The notes beneath the pieces were generated by a model. The model saw only the letters and a program-made list of their open reading frames with translations. It ran no database searches and was not told where the DNA came from. 64,000 nt of DNA, from the NCBI GenBank assembly GCA_033762815.1, contig JANRLF010000004.1:372001-436000 (forward strand). Reading direction: 5' to 3'. Below are positions 43,033 to 51,376 of the stretch, one piece after another. Each line of letters opens with the position of its first letter. The first letter of the stretch is position 1. Position numbers and translations under genes: made by a program. Source of the stretch: JANRLF01 sp033762815. Lineage in GTDB: Bacteria; Bacteroidota; Bacteroidia; Chitinophagales; CAIOSU01.

Positions 43033-44301
43033 ATGAAAAATAATCTAACCCCCTATTTAGTACTCACGCTCTTCATTTTGGTGATAGATTATTACAGTTT
43101 CCAAGCTGTTCGTACCGTAACCCGTGATTGGTCCAGTTCGACTAGAAAAGTAATTGACATTATATTTTGGTCAATTACTGCTATAACCTTTTTGGCGCTT
43201 TTCAGTACGATGGTCAGCAATCCTTTTAAATGGCCGGTAGCCTTACGGAGCTATCTGTTTGCAACGGTTTTTTTGATTTATCTATCAAAGCTGTTCTTGG
43301 TTGTATTTCTTATACTGGATGACCTCATCCGCCTTTTCCGCTGGATATTCTCCCAATTTAATACTTCATCTTCCGTGGGCACTGAAGGCGAAAGGATTTC
43401 AAGGCTCAAGTTCCTAAATATGATAGGCGTTGGTATTGCTTCATTCACCTTCTTTGCGGGAGTGTATGGCATGGCCTTTAATGCCTACAATTACAAAATT
43501 AGGCGCATCAGGGTGAAACTACCGAACCTGCCAGCATCCTTCCACGGGCTGAAAATCGTGCAGCTATCCGATATCCATTCCGGTAGTTTGATGCAAACCG
43601 AACCTATTGTAAAAGCTGTGGAAAGAATCAATAAGGAACAGCCTGATTTGATTTTCTTTACTGGCGACTTAGTAAACAACCATGCATCGGAAGTAGAGCC
43701 ATTCATCGAGATTTTTGCCAAGTTACAGGCCAAAGAGGGCAAGTATTCCACTTTTGGCAACCATGATTATGCTGATTACGATGCCAGCTTAGCAAAGGAG
43801 GAAAGATTGGCAAGTAGGGAAAAGCTTAAGGAACATCATAAATCGATGGGTTGGGATTTGCTATGGGACGAAAACCGAATTGTAAAACGAGATGATGACA
43901 GTTTAGCAATTATTGGTGTCCAAAACATCCATATTCCACGCCGTGGTGGTAGGGCCAGTTTTCGTACCTATGGCAACTTGGAAAAGGCATATCAAGGAAG
44001 CGAACAAGCACCGGTAAAACTATTGCTTTCACACGACCCCACCCATTGGGACGGGGAGGTGAACCAACGATTTAAAGATATTGACATTACTTTCTCCGGA
44101 CATACCCATGGGGCACAAGCCGGTATCGAAATACCAGGTTTCCGCTGGAGCCCGGCTCAATACATTTATAAACAATGGGCCGGACTTTATAAAACAGGCT
44201 CACAATACCTATATGTCAACAGAGGTTTCGGCTTTTTAGGATATCCTGGAAGGGTAGGCATTTTACCAGAGATAACGGTAATGATACTGGAAAAGGCATA
44301 A
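43033..44301 (+). CDS. Membrane-anchored metallophosphoesterase (YkuE/LpxG-like)
   Basis: 422 residues. Three hydrophobic segments in the first 105 residues (about 8-23, 44-62, 75-97) and another at about 138-156 anchor it; the catalytic domain follows. Motifs: LKIVQLSDIHSGS near 176, FFTGDLVNNHA near 210, TFGNHDYADY near 241, LLLSHDP near 331, and FSGHTHGAQ near 354, all expected for calcineurin-like enzymes. Relatives hydrolyse UDP-2,3-diacylglucosamine or dephosphorylate undecaprenyl or other lipids at the membrane; which applies cannot be told. Confidence 0.88.
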   Translation: MKNNLTPYLVLTLFILVIDYYSFQAVRTVTRDWSSSTRKVIDIIFWSITAITFLALFSTMVSNPFKWPVALRSYLFATVFLIYLSKLFLVVFLILDDLIRLFRWIFSQFNTSSSVGTEGERISRLKFLNMIGVGIASFTFFAGVYGMAFNAYNYKIRRIRVKLPNLPASFHGLKIVQLSDIHSGSLMQTEPIVKAVERINKEQPDLIFFTGDLVNNHASEVEPFIEIFAKLQAKEGKYSTFGNHDYADYDASLAKEERLASREKLKEHHKSMGWDLLWDENRIVKRDDDSLAIIGVQNIHIPRRGGRASFRTYGNLEKAYQGSEQAPVKLLLSHDPTHWDGEVNQRFKDIDITFSGHTHGAQAGIEIPGFRWSPAQYIYKQWAGLYKTGSQYLYVNRGFGFLGYPGRVGILPEITVMILEKA

Positions 44302-44434
44302 GCTCTGTTGCTTATACTAAAAAAATATCTAATAAACCACTGGTATTTCTAGGTGCTATCGCTTAACTTTATCACATTACGCATTCAGTTCATATGCTTT
44401 TGTTGGGAAAGCTTTTACAGACATTGTGGTAATT

Positions 44435-44605
44435 ATGAACATGGCAGATGAAATAACAAAGCAGTTGATTAGGAACCGATTCATGTTAATGAAAGGTAAT
44501 GGTGCCAACATACAGCTAAAGGAACTGATAGATATGACCCGTAACATGGGATATATGACCTTAGCTGAGGAATTGGAGCATAGATTGGAACAAAATGGTC
44601 AATAA
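44435..44605 (+). CDS. Small cytosolic protein of unknown function
   Basis: 56 residues: MNMADEITKQLIRNRFMLMK, then a conserved-looking KELIDMTRNMGYMTLAEELE and a charged C-terminus. It is almost fully helical, strongly charged and without signal peptide. It lies in the gap between two real genes, and its end overlaps the stop of the opposite e(P4) gene by 7 bases. Length and composition make it a plausible small gene, but no family is recognised. Confidence 0.55.
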   Translation: MNMADEITKQLIRNRFMLMKGNGANIQLKELIDMTRNMGYMTLAEELEHRLEQNGQ

Positions 44606-45417
44606 CCTTTCAATCTTGTCCTTCTTACTTTTTCCCTTTCAGTATTAGTGGGAGCATTTCTGTATAAGGCTTTTTCCCAATCACCATATATAGCGTTGGG
44701 GAGGATAATGTACTTATCACCAAACCAACTCTTCAATTGCACTACTGCGTTTTCTCTTTCAGCGGGGGTTTTAGCCTGCTCAAAAGCGATTGAAAAATCG
44801 GCCAAATTGTCCCCAACAAGCAACAGCACTTCATAGTTCTGTGCTACTGCCAAGCGGCGCTCTTCCTTGCTAGATGAAGCATTTTCGCCACGGAACAAGC
44901 ATTGCGATAATTCCACTTGTGGAAAACCAATTTTCTTCAGATTGTTCATGGTCGCATTCAGTTCATTGGTTCTTCGGTTGGAAACATAAAAAATGCGAAT
45001 CTTTAATGAATCGGCAAAACGTAGAAACTCCAAGGCACCGGGTACTGGGCTAGCCTTTTCCGTGGCAGTCCATTTACTCCACAATGCTTGGCTGTAAGCA
45101 CTATCATCTAAAATCAATTGTGCATTGAAATAACTATTGTCCAGTACGGTTTCGTCAATATCCATTATCACCGCAGAGGGAAGATTTCCACTTCGTTCCG
45201 TAAAATTGCTGGCCAATGCCAATCGGGCAAAATTGTAGCCTTGATAACAGAGTGCATCGTATTCCGCTGCTTGTTGGTGGAACAGTACGCCCTGGATGCT
45301 ATACGCAACCGGTGAGGGTTCCTTGGCGGTAGTAGTTGCTTCTTTAGTGGATGCACATTGACTAAACAATACAATAAGAAAACTGCCGATATAGAGGGGA
45401 AGACTGATTCGTTTCAT
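44599..45417 (-). CDS. 5'-nucleotidase, lipoprotein e(P4) family (HAD acid phosphatase)
   Basis: 272 residues. Lipoprotein signal with the Cys in FSQCAST near residue 21. The HAD catalytic motif is MDIDETVLDN near 92-101 (nucleophile Asp and acid/base Asp). The squiggle/cap region is FRFADSL...RIFYVSNRRTNEL near 143-165 (motif II Ser), and the late LLLVGDNLADFS near 208-219 is motif III/IV. In Haemophilus e(P4) the protein hydrolyses nucleotides such as NMN at the outer membrane to feed NAD uptake; here the role is nucleotide or phosphate scavenging by inference. Convergent with the small gene at 44435. Confidence 0.92.
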   Translation of the reverse strand: MKRISLPLYIGSFLIVLFSQCASTKEATTTAKEPSPVAYSIQGVLFHQQAAEYDALCYQGYNFARLALASNFTERSGNLPSAVIMDIDETVLDNSYFNAQLILDDSAYSQALWSKWTATEKASPVPGALEFLRFADSLKIRIFYVSNRRTNELNATMNNLKKIGFPQVELSQCLFRGENASSSKEERRLAVAQNYEVLLLVGDNLADFSIAFEQAKTPAERENAVVQLKSWFGDKYIILPNAIYGDWEKALYRNAPTNTEREKVRRTRLKGY

Positions 45418-45453
45418 ACCGGTGCAAAATACAAAATGCCCCAGTTTTTTAAA

Positions 45454-45484
45454 TTGAATATGCCAAACAAATAGGATATTTTTG
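45454..45484 (+). promoter_or_regulatory. Promoter of thrC
   Basis: TTG (45454-45456), 20-base spacer, TATTTTTG (45477-45484). The thrC ATG is at 45490, so the start of transcription falls on or next to the start codon. Confidence 0.75.
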
Positions 45485-45489
45485 AAGCC

Positions 45490-46800
45490 ATGAGCTTCTA
45501 CAGCACCAATGGAGGGGAAAGGAATATAAGGCTTAAAGAAGCCCTAATACAAGGCCAGGCCTCAGACAGGGGTTTATACATGCCCGATAGGATACCCAAA
45601 CTGCCATCCACCTTTTTTAAGGCACTGCCCTCGCTTTCCATGGCGGAAATAGCGATGGAAGTGAGCCAAGCCATTTTCGGAAAAGAAGTGGAAAGCACTG
45701 CGCTAAAAGGCATTTGTGAGAAAAGCATGGATTTTCCTGTGGTATTGAAGCAATTGGACGAACGCATATGGGTGTTGGAGTTGTTTCACGGGCCTACCTT
45801 GGCCTTTAAAGATGTCGGGGCAAAATATATGGCTGCCTTGTTGGGGAAGTTGGTTGAAGGTGATAACCAGCCCATAACTGTTTTGGTTGCCACCTCGGGA
45901 GATACTGGCAGTGCGGTAGCAAATGCTTTCTATGGCATTGAGGGTATACAAGTCATCATCTTATACCCTTCTGGTAAGGTTAGCCATATCCAAGAACAGC
46001 AACTCACTACTTTTGGGGGCAATGTTACTGCAATAGAAGTAGATGGCACCTTTGATGACTGCCAAGCCATGGTAAAGGCAGCATTTGCAGACAAAGAAAT
46101 CACTTCGAAACTCCGCCTAACATCAGCCAATAGCATTAACATAGCACGATTGATACCCCAAAGTTTCTATTATTTTTTTGCGAAGGGCCAATTGGAGAAA
46201 AAGCTACAGCCGATTGTATCCGTACCCAGCGGCAACTTCGGCAATCTTACAGCCGGCTTGATGGCAAAGCGCATGGGCTTAAGGGTGTCGCGCTTTTTAG
46301 CGGCCACCAATGCCAATGATATTGTTCCTAAGTATTTAATCAATGGAAAATTTGAGCCCAAGCCGTCCATCCCAACCCTTTCGAATGCCATGGATGTAGG
46401 CAACCCTAGCAATTTTGCCCGAATGATGGATTTGTATGGCCACTCGGTGGATAGGCTTTCTGCCGACTTGGCTGGTTACAGTTTTACCGATGCCCAAACA
46501 GTAGAAACTATTAGCGAGGTGTATAGTACTTTTGGATACATAATAGAGCCCCATGGTGCCATCGGCTATCGGGCACTAAAGCAATACCTCAATACCCACG
46601 ACGATGCAAAAGGCTTCTTTTTAGCCACTGCGCACCCTATCAAGTTTAAAGAAGCGGTTGAGGCAGCTATCAATGTATCGCCTGAAATGCCTGAAAGGTT
46701 GAAAGAAGTACTTCATAAAACGAAGCAGGCTATCTTAATCAAGCCCAAATTCGAAAAGCTAAAATCCATCCTTTTGGAAGAAAAGATTCCTCAAATCTGA
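45490..46800 (+). CDS. thrC: Threonine synthase
   Basis: 436 residues. Converts O-phospho-L-homoserine and water to threonine using pyridoxal phosphate. N-terminal FYSTNGGERNIRLKEALIQG and GLYMPDRIP; PLP lysine in FHGPTLAFKDVGAKYM near residues 98-113; phosphate loop in VATSGDTGSAVANAF near 135; SANSINIARLIPQ near 213; VPSGNFGNLTAG near 243; late AIGYRALKQYL. It is alone on its strand here, with no adjacent thrA/thrB. The gene uses a very short leader (promoter 45454-45484). Confidence 0.96.
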   Translation: MSFYSTNGGERNIRLKEALIQGQASDRGLYMPDRIPKLPSTFFKALPSLSMAEIAMEVSQAIFGKEVESTALKGICEKSMDFPVVLKQLDERIWVLELFHGPTLAFKDVGAKYMAALLGKLVEGDNQPITVLVATSGDTGSAVANAFYGIEGIQVIILYPSGKVSHIQEQQLTTFGGNVTAIEVDGTFDDCQAMVKAAFADKEITSKLRLTSANSINIARLIPQSFYYFFAKGQLEKKLQPIVSVPSGNFGNLTAGLMAKRMGLRVSRFLAATNANDIVPKYLINGKFEPKPSIPTLSNAMDVGNPSNFARMMDLYGHSVDRLSADLAGYSFTDAQTVETISEVYSTFGYIIEPHGAIGYRALKQYLNTHDDAKGFFLATAHPIKFKEAVEAAINVSPEMPERLKEVLHKTKQAILIKPKFEKLKSILLEEKIPQI

Positions 46801-46971
46801 GGCAAGGCCACCACAAGATTGGTATTCACGTTGGGCAATAACGATGAGTTCAATGCCATGAAAGGCCTACCAGCATTGAATCTCCTGCATTTTTTTCGAC
46901 GAGTAGATATAATGCTTGCACACTGTTTGTCTATCGTTCCGTGAGATTGAACGATATAAAGCAGCAGACCC

Positions 46972-47706
46972 ATGAAAACCTTATTGTTTATACTAATAAT
47001 AGCCGTGATGCCACTAGCAGGCCTAATTGCACAGGACAACCAAGAAAAAAACAGCATACAGCAAACCGCAAACAAAGGATGTATAAGCGGCAACTGTAAC
47101 AATGGTATCGGCAAATATGTCTTTGATAATGGTAATACTTATGAGGGCCAGTGGAAGAGAAAAGCACCCAATGGCAAAGGAAAATTTGTTTTTTCAAATG
47201 GAGAACTTTACGAAGGGGATGTGAAAGACGGTAATTATCATGGCCGTGGAGTGCATACTTTCTCAAATGGCGATAAATACGAAGGTGAATTCATGTACGA
47301 TTTCATACATGGATTCGGGACCTATACTTTTGCCGATGGTAGCTACTACAGTGGTTATTTTCGGGAAAACAGCCGCTATGGTAGGGGTACCTTTGTTTGC
47401 AAAGATGGAAGTACTTATACTGGGTACTGGGCTAATGGTGTTAGAAATGGGGTAGGAACCCAAGCTTATCCTAACGGGGAAAAGTATACTGGCCAATGGA
47501 GGGGCGATAAGAGACATGGACAAGGCAGGATTGACTTTGCCAATGGCGATAAATACATAGGTGAATTCGTAAACGGGCAGATGGAAGGCGAAGGCATTTA
47601 CTTCTATGCAGATAATAGCTACTTCCAAGGCAAGTTTGAAGCAGGAAAAGCAATAGATGGCACCCTGGTAAGGAAAACAGGTGAAAAGCAAATAGTGCAA
47701 AGATAG
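46972..47706 (+). CDS. Exported MORN-repeat protein
   Basis: 244 residues. Signal peptide LLFILIIAVMPLAGLIAQ. Then about eight MORN repeats of 23 residues (NGNTYEGQWKRKAPNGKG, NGDKYEGEFMYDFIHGFG, NGEKYTGQWRGDKRHGQG and so on), each with the Y-x-G-x-(W/F) and G-x-G core. MORN arrays are rigid hairpin stacks that mediate protein or membrane contact; in bacteria their function is mostly unknown. A strong terminator follows at 47736. Confidence 0.9.
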   Translation: MKTLLFILIIAVMPLAGLIAQDNQEKNSIQQTANKGCISGNCNNGIGKYVFDNGNTYEGQWKRKAPNGKGKFVFSNGELYEGDVKDGNYHGRGVHTFSNGDKYEGEFMYDFIHGFGTYTFADGSYYSGYFRENSRYGRGTFVCKDGSTYTGYWANGVRNGVGTQAYPNGEKYTGQWRGDKRHGQGRIDFANGDKYIGEFVNGQMEGEGIYFYADNSYFQGKFEAGKAIDGTLVRKTGEKQIVQR

Positions 47707-47735
47707 AGAGGAGACAGGATAGCAGTGATTTGCAC

Positions 47736-47767
47736 CGGCATGGCCCTAACCGCCATGCCGTTTTTTT
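47736..47767 (+). terminator. Rho-independent terminator
   Basis: CGGCATGGC (47736-47744)/GCCATGCCG (47752-47760) around CCTAACC, followed by TTTTTTT. Confidence 0.95.
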
Positions 47768-47807
47768 ATTGTAAGCATCCATTTTTTTGCATGACCTTTG
47801 TACTAGT

Positions 47808-48443
47808 ATGGCTATGTATATCAATATCCATCCGGATAATCCGGAGCCAAGAAAAATTAACCAAATAGCTACGCTTTTGCGGGAGGGCGGGTTAATTATT
47901 TATCCCACCGATACCATCTACGCCATCGGTTGCGACATTTACAACAAGGCAGGTATTGAGCAAATTATCCGCATTAAGGGCATCAAACCTAAAGAAGCAC
48001 ATTTTTCCATTGTTTGCCATGATTTGAGCCATATATCCGAATATACCAACAGTTTTAGCCGTTCTGTTTTCAAGTTGATGAAAAGCACTTTGCCAGGGCC
48101 ATTCACTTATATACTCAATGCTAACAAAAACATTCCCCGCATATATGGCTTTAAAAAGGACACTATCGGTATAAGGGTACCTGAGTGCAAAATAGCCCGT
48201 GACTTAGTGCAGGCATTGGGCAATCCGATAATTGCCACGTCGGTGCACGACGACGAAGACGAAATGCTGGAATATCTCACAGACCCATGGGAAATTAATG
48301 AACGGTTTGGCAATCGGGTTGATGCGGTGATTGATGGCGGAATGGGCAGCTTGGATGCTTCTACCATCATAGATGCAACGGGCGAGGAACCACTGGTGAT
48401 AAGGGAAGGGAAAGGCAAACTGAATATTGCGGCCCATGATTAG
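47808..48443 (+). CDS. Sua5/YciO/TsaC-type L-threonylcarbamoyl-AMP synthase
   Basis: 211 residues from MAMYINIHPD (an ATG at 47787 exists but adds an unlikely seven residues; MYINI at 47814 is also possible). YPTDTIYAIGCD near residue 31 and the KGIKPKEAHFSIVC, GPFTYILNAN, TIGIRVPECKIARDL, PIIATSVH and STIIDATGEEP blocks match the YrdC fold. The family makes threonylcarbamoyl-AMP for tRNA t6A37 with TsaB/D/E. It is closer to YciO than to short TsaC by the shape of the middle segment, so the t6A role is likely but not certain. It lies 46 bases before guaA. Confidence 0.9.
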   Translation: MAMYINIHPDNPEPRKINQIATLLREGGLIIYPTDTIYAIGCDIYNKAGIEQIIRIKGIKPKEAHFSIVCHDLSHISEYTNSFSRSVFKLMKSTLPGPFTYILNANKNIPRIYGFKKDTIGIRVPECKIARDLVQALGNPIIATSVHDDEDEMLEYLTDPWEINERFGNRVDAVIDGGMGSLDASTIIDATGEEPLVIREGKGKLNIAAHD

Positions 48444-48453
48444 CTTTTAGCTT

Positions 48454-48483
48454 TTGACAGCCCACGAAATAGGGTTAATTTTG
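48454..48483 (+). promoter_or_regulatory. Promoter of guaA
   Basis: TTG(ACAG) at 48454-48456, 19-base spacer, TAATTTTG at 48476-48483; the guaA ATG is at 48490, 6 bases further. Confidence 0.75.
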
Positions 48484-48489
48484 CCGTCC

Positions 48490-50031
48490 ATGAACGAAAA
48501 GATTCTCATCGTTGATTTTGGCTCCCAGTATACCCAATTGATTGCTCGCAGGGTGCGAGAGTTGAACGTATACAGCGAAATTGTACCTTTTAGTAAAATA
48601 CCGAGACTTGACAACTCTATAAAGGGAGTTATCCTTTCGGGTAGCCCTTGCTCTGTTACGGACAACAATTCACCAGACATTGATTTGGAACTGGTTTTGA
48701 ATAAAAAACCTGTTTTGGCGGTTTGCTATGGGGCACAGTTACTAGCTCAAAAGTTGGGAGGGAAAGTAATGGCATCCAACAAAAGGGAGTATGGACGTGC
48801 CAACCTCCAGAAAATTTATAGCAAAGCCGATATTTTCAATGGCATATCCGATGATTCACAGGTATGGATGTCGCACGGGGATACCATTGAGCAACTACCA
48901 GATGCTTTCGAGTTATTGGCCAGTACCGCCACAGTAGAAGTGGCTGCCTTTCGCAACAAAAACGGCAGTTACCAATATCCAGTTTTTGGCCTACAATTCC
49001 ATCCTGAGGTAACCCATTCATTGGAAGGGGCGTTGCTGTTAAAGGATTTTGTAATCAATACCTGCGGTTGTTCAGGCGATTGGACTCCAGCCTCTTTTGT
49101 AGAAGAAACGGTAGCCGATATCCGCCGCCAAGTAGGCAACGATAAGGTTGTAATGGGGTTATCGGGCGGGGTTGATTCAACAGTGGCTGCAGCATTGTTA
49201 CATAAGGCCATTGGGCAAAACCTTTACTGCGTTTTTGTAAACAATGGCCTGTTGCGCAAGAATGAATTTGAAGACGTGCTCCACTCCTACCGTGATATGG
49301 GCTTGAATATTATTGGCGTAGATGCCAGCCAAGACTTTTTACAACCTTTGACCAGAGTAGCAGACCCTGAGACCAAACGCAAAACTATTGGTAGGGTATT
49401 TATAGAAGTTTTTGATAGGGAAGCTCACAAAATACAAGATGTTTCATGGCTGGGACAAGGGACCATTTATCCTGATGTGATAGAATCCGTATCAGTTCAC
49501 GGCCCATCCGTTACTATAAAATCACATCACAATGTGGGGGGCCTGCCTGAAAAGCTCAAACTGAAAATTATTGAGCCCTTGCGCTACCTTTTTAAAGATG
49601 AAGTACGAAAGGTAGGGCATGAATTGGGCATACCCGATGACATATTGCACCGCCATCCTTTCCCTGGACCTGGATTGGCTATCCGCATTATTGGGGAGAT
49701 TACTCCTGAAAAGGTAAGGATACTACAAGAAGCCGATGCTATATTTATCGAAGCATTGAAAAGGCACCGCCTCTACCACGCTGTTTGGCAAGCGGGCGTA
49801 ATGTTGCTACCCGTACAGAGCGTAGGCGTTATGGGCGATGAACGTACCTACGAAAACGTCGTGGCTTTACGAGCCGTTTCCTCCGTTGACGGCATGACTG
49901 CCGACTGGAGCCAGTTACCATATGCTTTTCTGGCAGAGGTATCCAATGTAATTATCAATAATGTTAAAGGCATTAACCGTGTAGTATATGACATTAGCTC
50001 CAAGCCGCCTTCTACCATTGAGTGGGAATAG
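48490..50031 (+). CDS. guaA: GMP synthase, glutamine-hydrolysing
   Basis: 513 residues from MNEKILIVDFGSQYTQLIAR, the normal GuaA start; an in-frame ATG at 48454 would add 12 unrelated residues and lies in the promoter. Class I glutamine amidotransferase domain with the nucleophile Cys in VCYGAQLLA near residue 80 and the His-Glu pair in LQFHPEV near 168. ATP-pyrophosphatase domain with P-loop GLSGGVDSTVAAAL near 223. C-terminal dimer domain RHPFPGPGLAIRIIGE to the end SSKPPSTIEWE. It turns XMP into GMP. Confidence 0.96.
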   Translation: MNEKILIVDFGSQYTQLIARRVRELNVYSEIVPFSKIPRLDNSIKGVILSGSPCSVTDNNSPDIDLELVLNKKPVLAVCYGAQLLAQKLGGKVMASNKREYGRANLQKIYSKADIFNGISDDSQVWMSHGDTIEQLPDAFELLASTATVEVAAFRNKNGSYQYPVFGLQFHPEVTHSLEGALLLKDFVINTCGCSGDWTPASFVEETVADIRRQVGNDKVVMGLSGGVDSTVAAALLHKAIGQNLYCVFVNNGLLRKNEFEDVLHSYRDMGLNIIGVDASQDFLQPLTRVADPETKRKTIGRVFIEVFDREAHKIQDVSWLGQGTIYPDVIESVSVHGPSVTIKSHHNVGGLPEKLKLKIIEPLRYLFKDEVRKVGHELGIPDDILHRHPFPGPGLAIRIIGEITPEKVRILQEADAIFIEALKRHRLYHAVWQAGVMLLPVQSVGVMGDERTYENVVALRAVSSVDGMTADWSQLPYAFLAEVSNVIINNVKGINRVVYDISSKPPSTIEWE

Positions 50032-51370
50032 GTGCATCCTTTATTTGTTGATCATCATTCTGTTGGTCAGTTGCGGGGCGTCCAAAAAGCCATCGGAAAC
50101 TATTGTTAGTGAAACGGCTAGCAACAAGCCTACTGATAACAAGCCAAAAACACTTCAGGAGGTGCTCCAGAAGGAAGCTGCTAAACCGGATAGTATCCCC
50201 AAGAACCTTACAGATTCATCCTTTAACAAAAAACTGTTTACCTACAAAGACCGCTATGAAATAGCCATATTGTTACCCTTTTATCTACATTCCATTGACG
50301 GGGATACCGCCAAAAGTCCATTTATAGACCCAGAAAGCAAATTGGGCATTGAGTTTTATAAAGGGGTGATAATGGCAATTGACTCTTTACAGGCACAAGG
50401 TTTAAAGGCCCGTTTCCATGTTTTCGATAGCCAGAATAATGAGGATACCGTAAAGAGTCTCCTAACCGCTGGGAAATTAGAAAACATGGACTTAGTTATA
50501 GGCCCAATTTTTAATACTCAAGCGCGTTTAGTAGCAGACTACTGTAAGAAGAAGAACATTACTATGGTCTCTCCCCTATCGCCAACAGATAATATCACCA
50601 GCAAGAATGCTAACTTTATTATGGCCAATCCTCGCCTAGATGTGCATTGCGAACAATTGCTAGAGTTTGCTTTTGACTCCATGCCCAATAGCAATTATGT
50701 AGTGGTATATCAAGACAACCCCATTGAATCGAAGTATGCTGCAATGTTCGATAAGCTTGTGGGGACTTATAATATGGGGCATCCGTCGAAGCAGCTGAAA
50801 ATCACCAAGGCAATCATTAAAGGCAAAGGTCTTTCTGCTGACCTAAGTCCATACATGAGCAGTAGTAAGCCCAATATTATTATCATCCCATCAGTTGATT
50901 TGCCTTTCTTGGTGAATATCGGTCGGGAGCTTTATACATTGGTAAACAAGTACGACCTTACCGTAATGGGCATGCCTATATGGGGCACTGACGAGAATCT
51001 TCGCTTGGATTACAGCAATGCGTTCAAGTTGCATTTTACCAGTCCCTATTATGTACGCCCTGAGTTTTTTGAAAAAGACAATGCTTTACGAAGTGCTTTT
51101 ATTGACCGCTTTGGTAATGAGCCATCGGAAAATGCATTGAAGGCCTATGATTTAGTCAATTATTTCGGGAAACTAATCATTCACTATGGCATCAATTATC
51201 GTGATATGATGTTGGTGGATTATTCCAGTGCCTGGAGTACCGCCTATAAATTCAGAAAGAACATGGTGATGGATGCCACCGGCAAGGAAGCCGTGGAGTA
51301 TATTGAGAATAAGCATGTCAACATTTTAAAGTATGAGGATTTTCAGTTGGAATTGGTAAACCATCGTTAA
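49988..51370 (+). CDS. Lipoprotein with a periplasmic-binding-protein fold
   Basis: 460 residues if it starts at the ATG at 49988, which lies inside guaA (44-base overlap, other frame). A TTG at 50045 giving LLIIILLVSCGAS is the alternative. Either way a lipobox (LVSC, followed by GASKKP) is followed by a Thr/Lys-rich linker. From about residue 88 it shows a type I periplasmic-binding-like fold: YEIAILLPFYLHSID, KLGIEFYKGVIMAIDSLQAQ, NMDLVIGPIFNTQARLVADYC, KNITMVSPLSPTDN, NYVVVYQDNP, and NIIIIPSVD. It is related to the receptor-like lipoproteins found next to guaA in many Bacteroidota; the ligand and role are unknown. It is followed by the mannosyltransferase gene 6 bases later. Confidence 0.8.
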   Translation: MTLAPSRLLPLSGNRCILYLLIIILLVSCGASKKPSETIVSETASNKPTDNKPKTLQEVLQKEAAKPDSIPKNLTDSSFNKKLFTYKDRYEIAILLPFYLHSIDGDTAKSPFIDPESKLGIEFYKGVIMAIDSLQAQGLKARFHVFDSQNNEDTVKSLLTAGKLENMDLVIGPIFNTQARLVADYCKKKNITMVSPLSPTDNITSKNANFIMANPRLDVHCEQLLEFAFDSMPNSNYVVVYQDNPIESKYAAMFDKLVGTYNMGHPSKQLKITKAIIKGKGLSADLSPYMSSSKPNIIIIPSVDLPFLVNIGRELYTLVNKYDLTVMGMPIWGTDENLRLDYSNAFKLHFTSPYYVRPEFFEKDNALRSAFIDRFGNEPSENALKAYDLVNYFGKLIIHYGINYRDMMLVDYSSAWSTAYKFRKNMVMDATGKEAVEYIENKHVNILKYEDFQLELVNHR

Positions 51371-51376
51371 CTACCC

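Noticed and set aside
46791..47114. 107-residue minus-strand frame before the MORN gene
   Set aside because: It covers the MORN gene start antisense and has no promoter or recognised domain.
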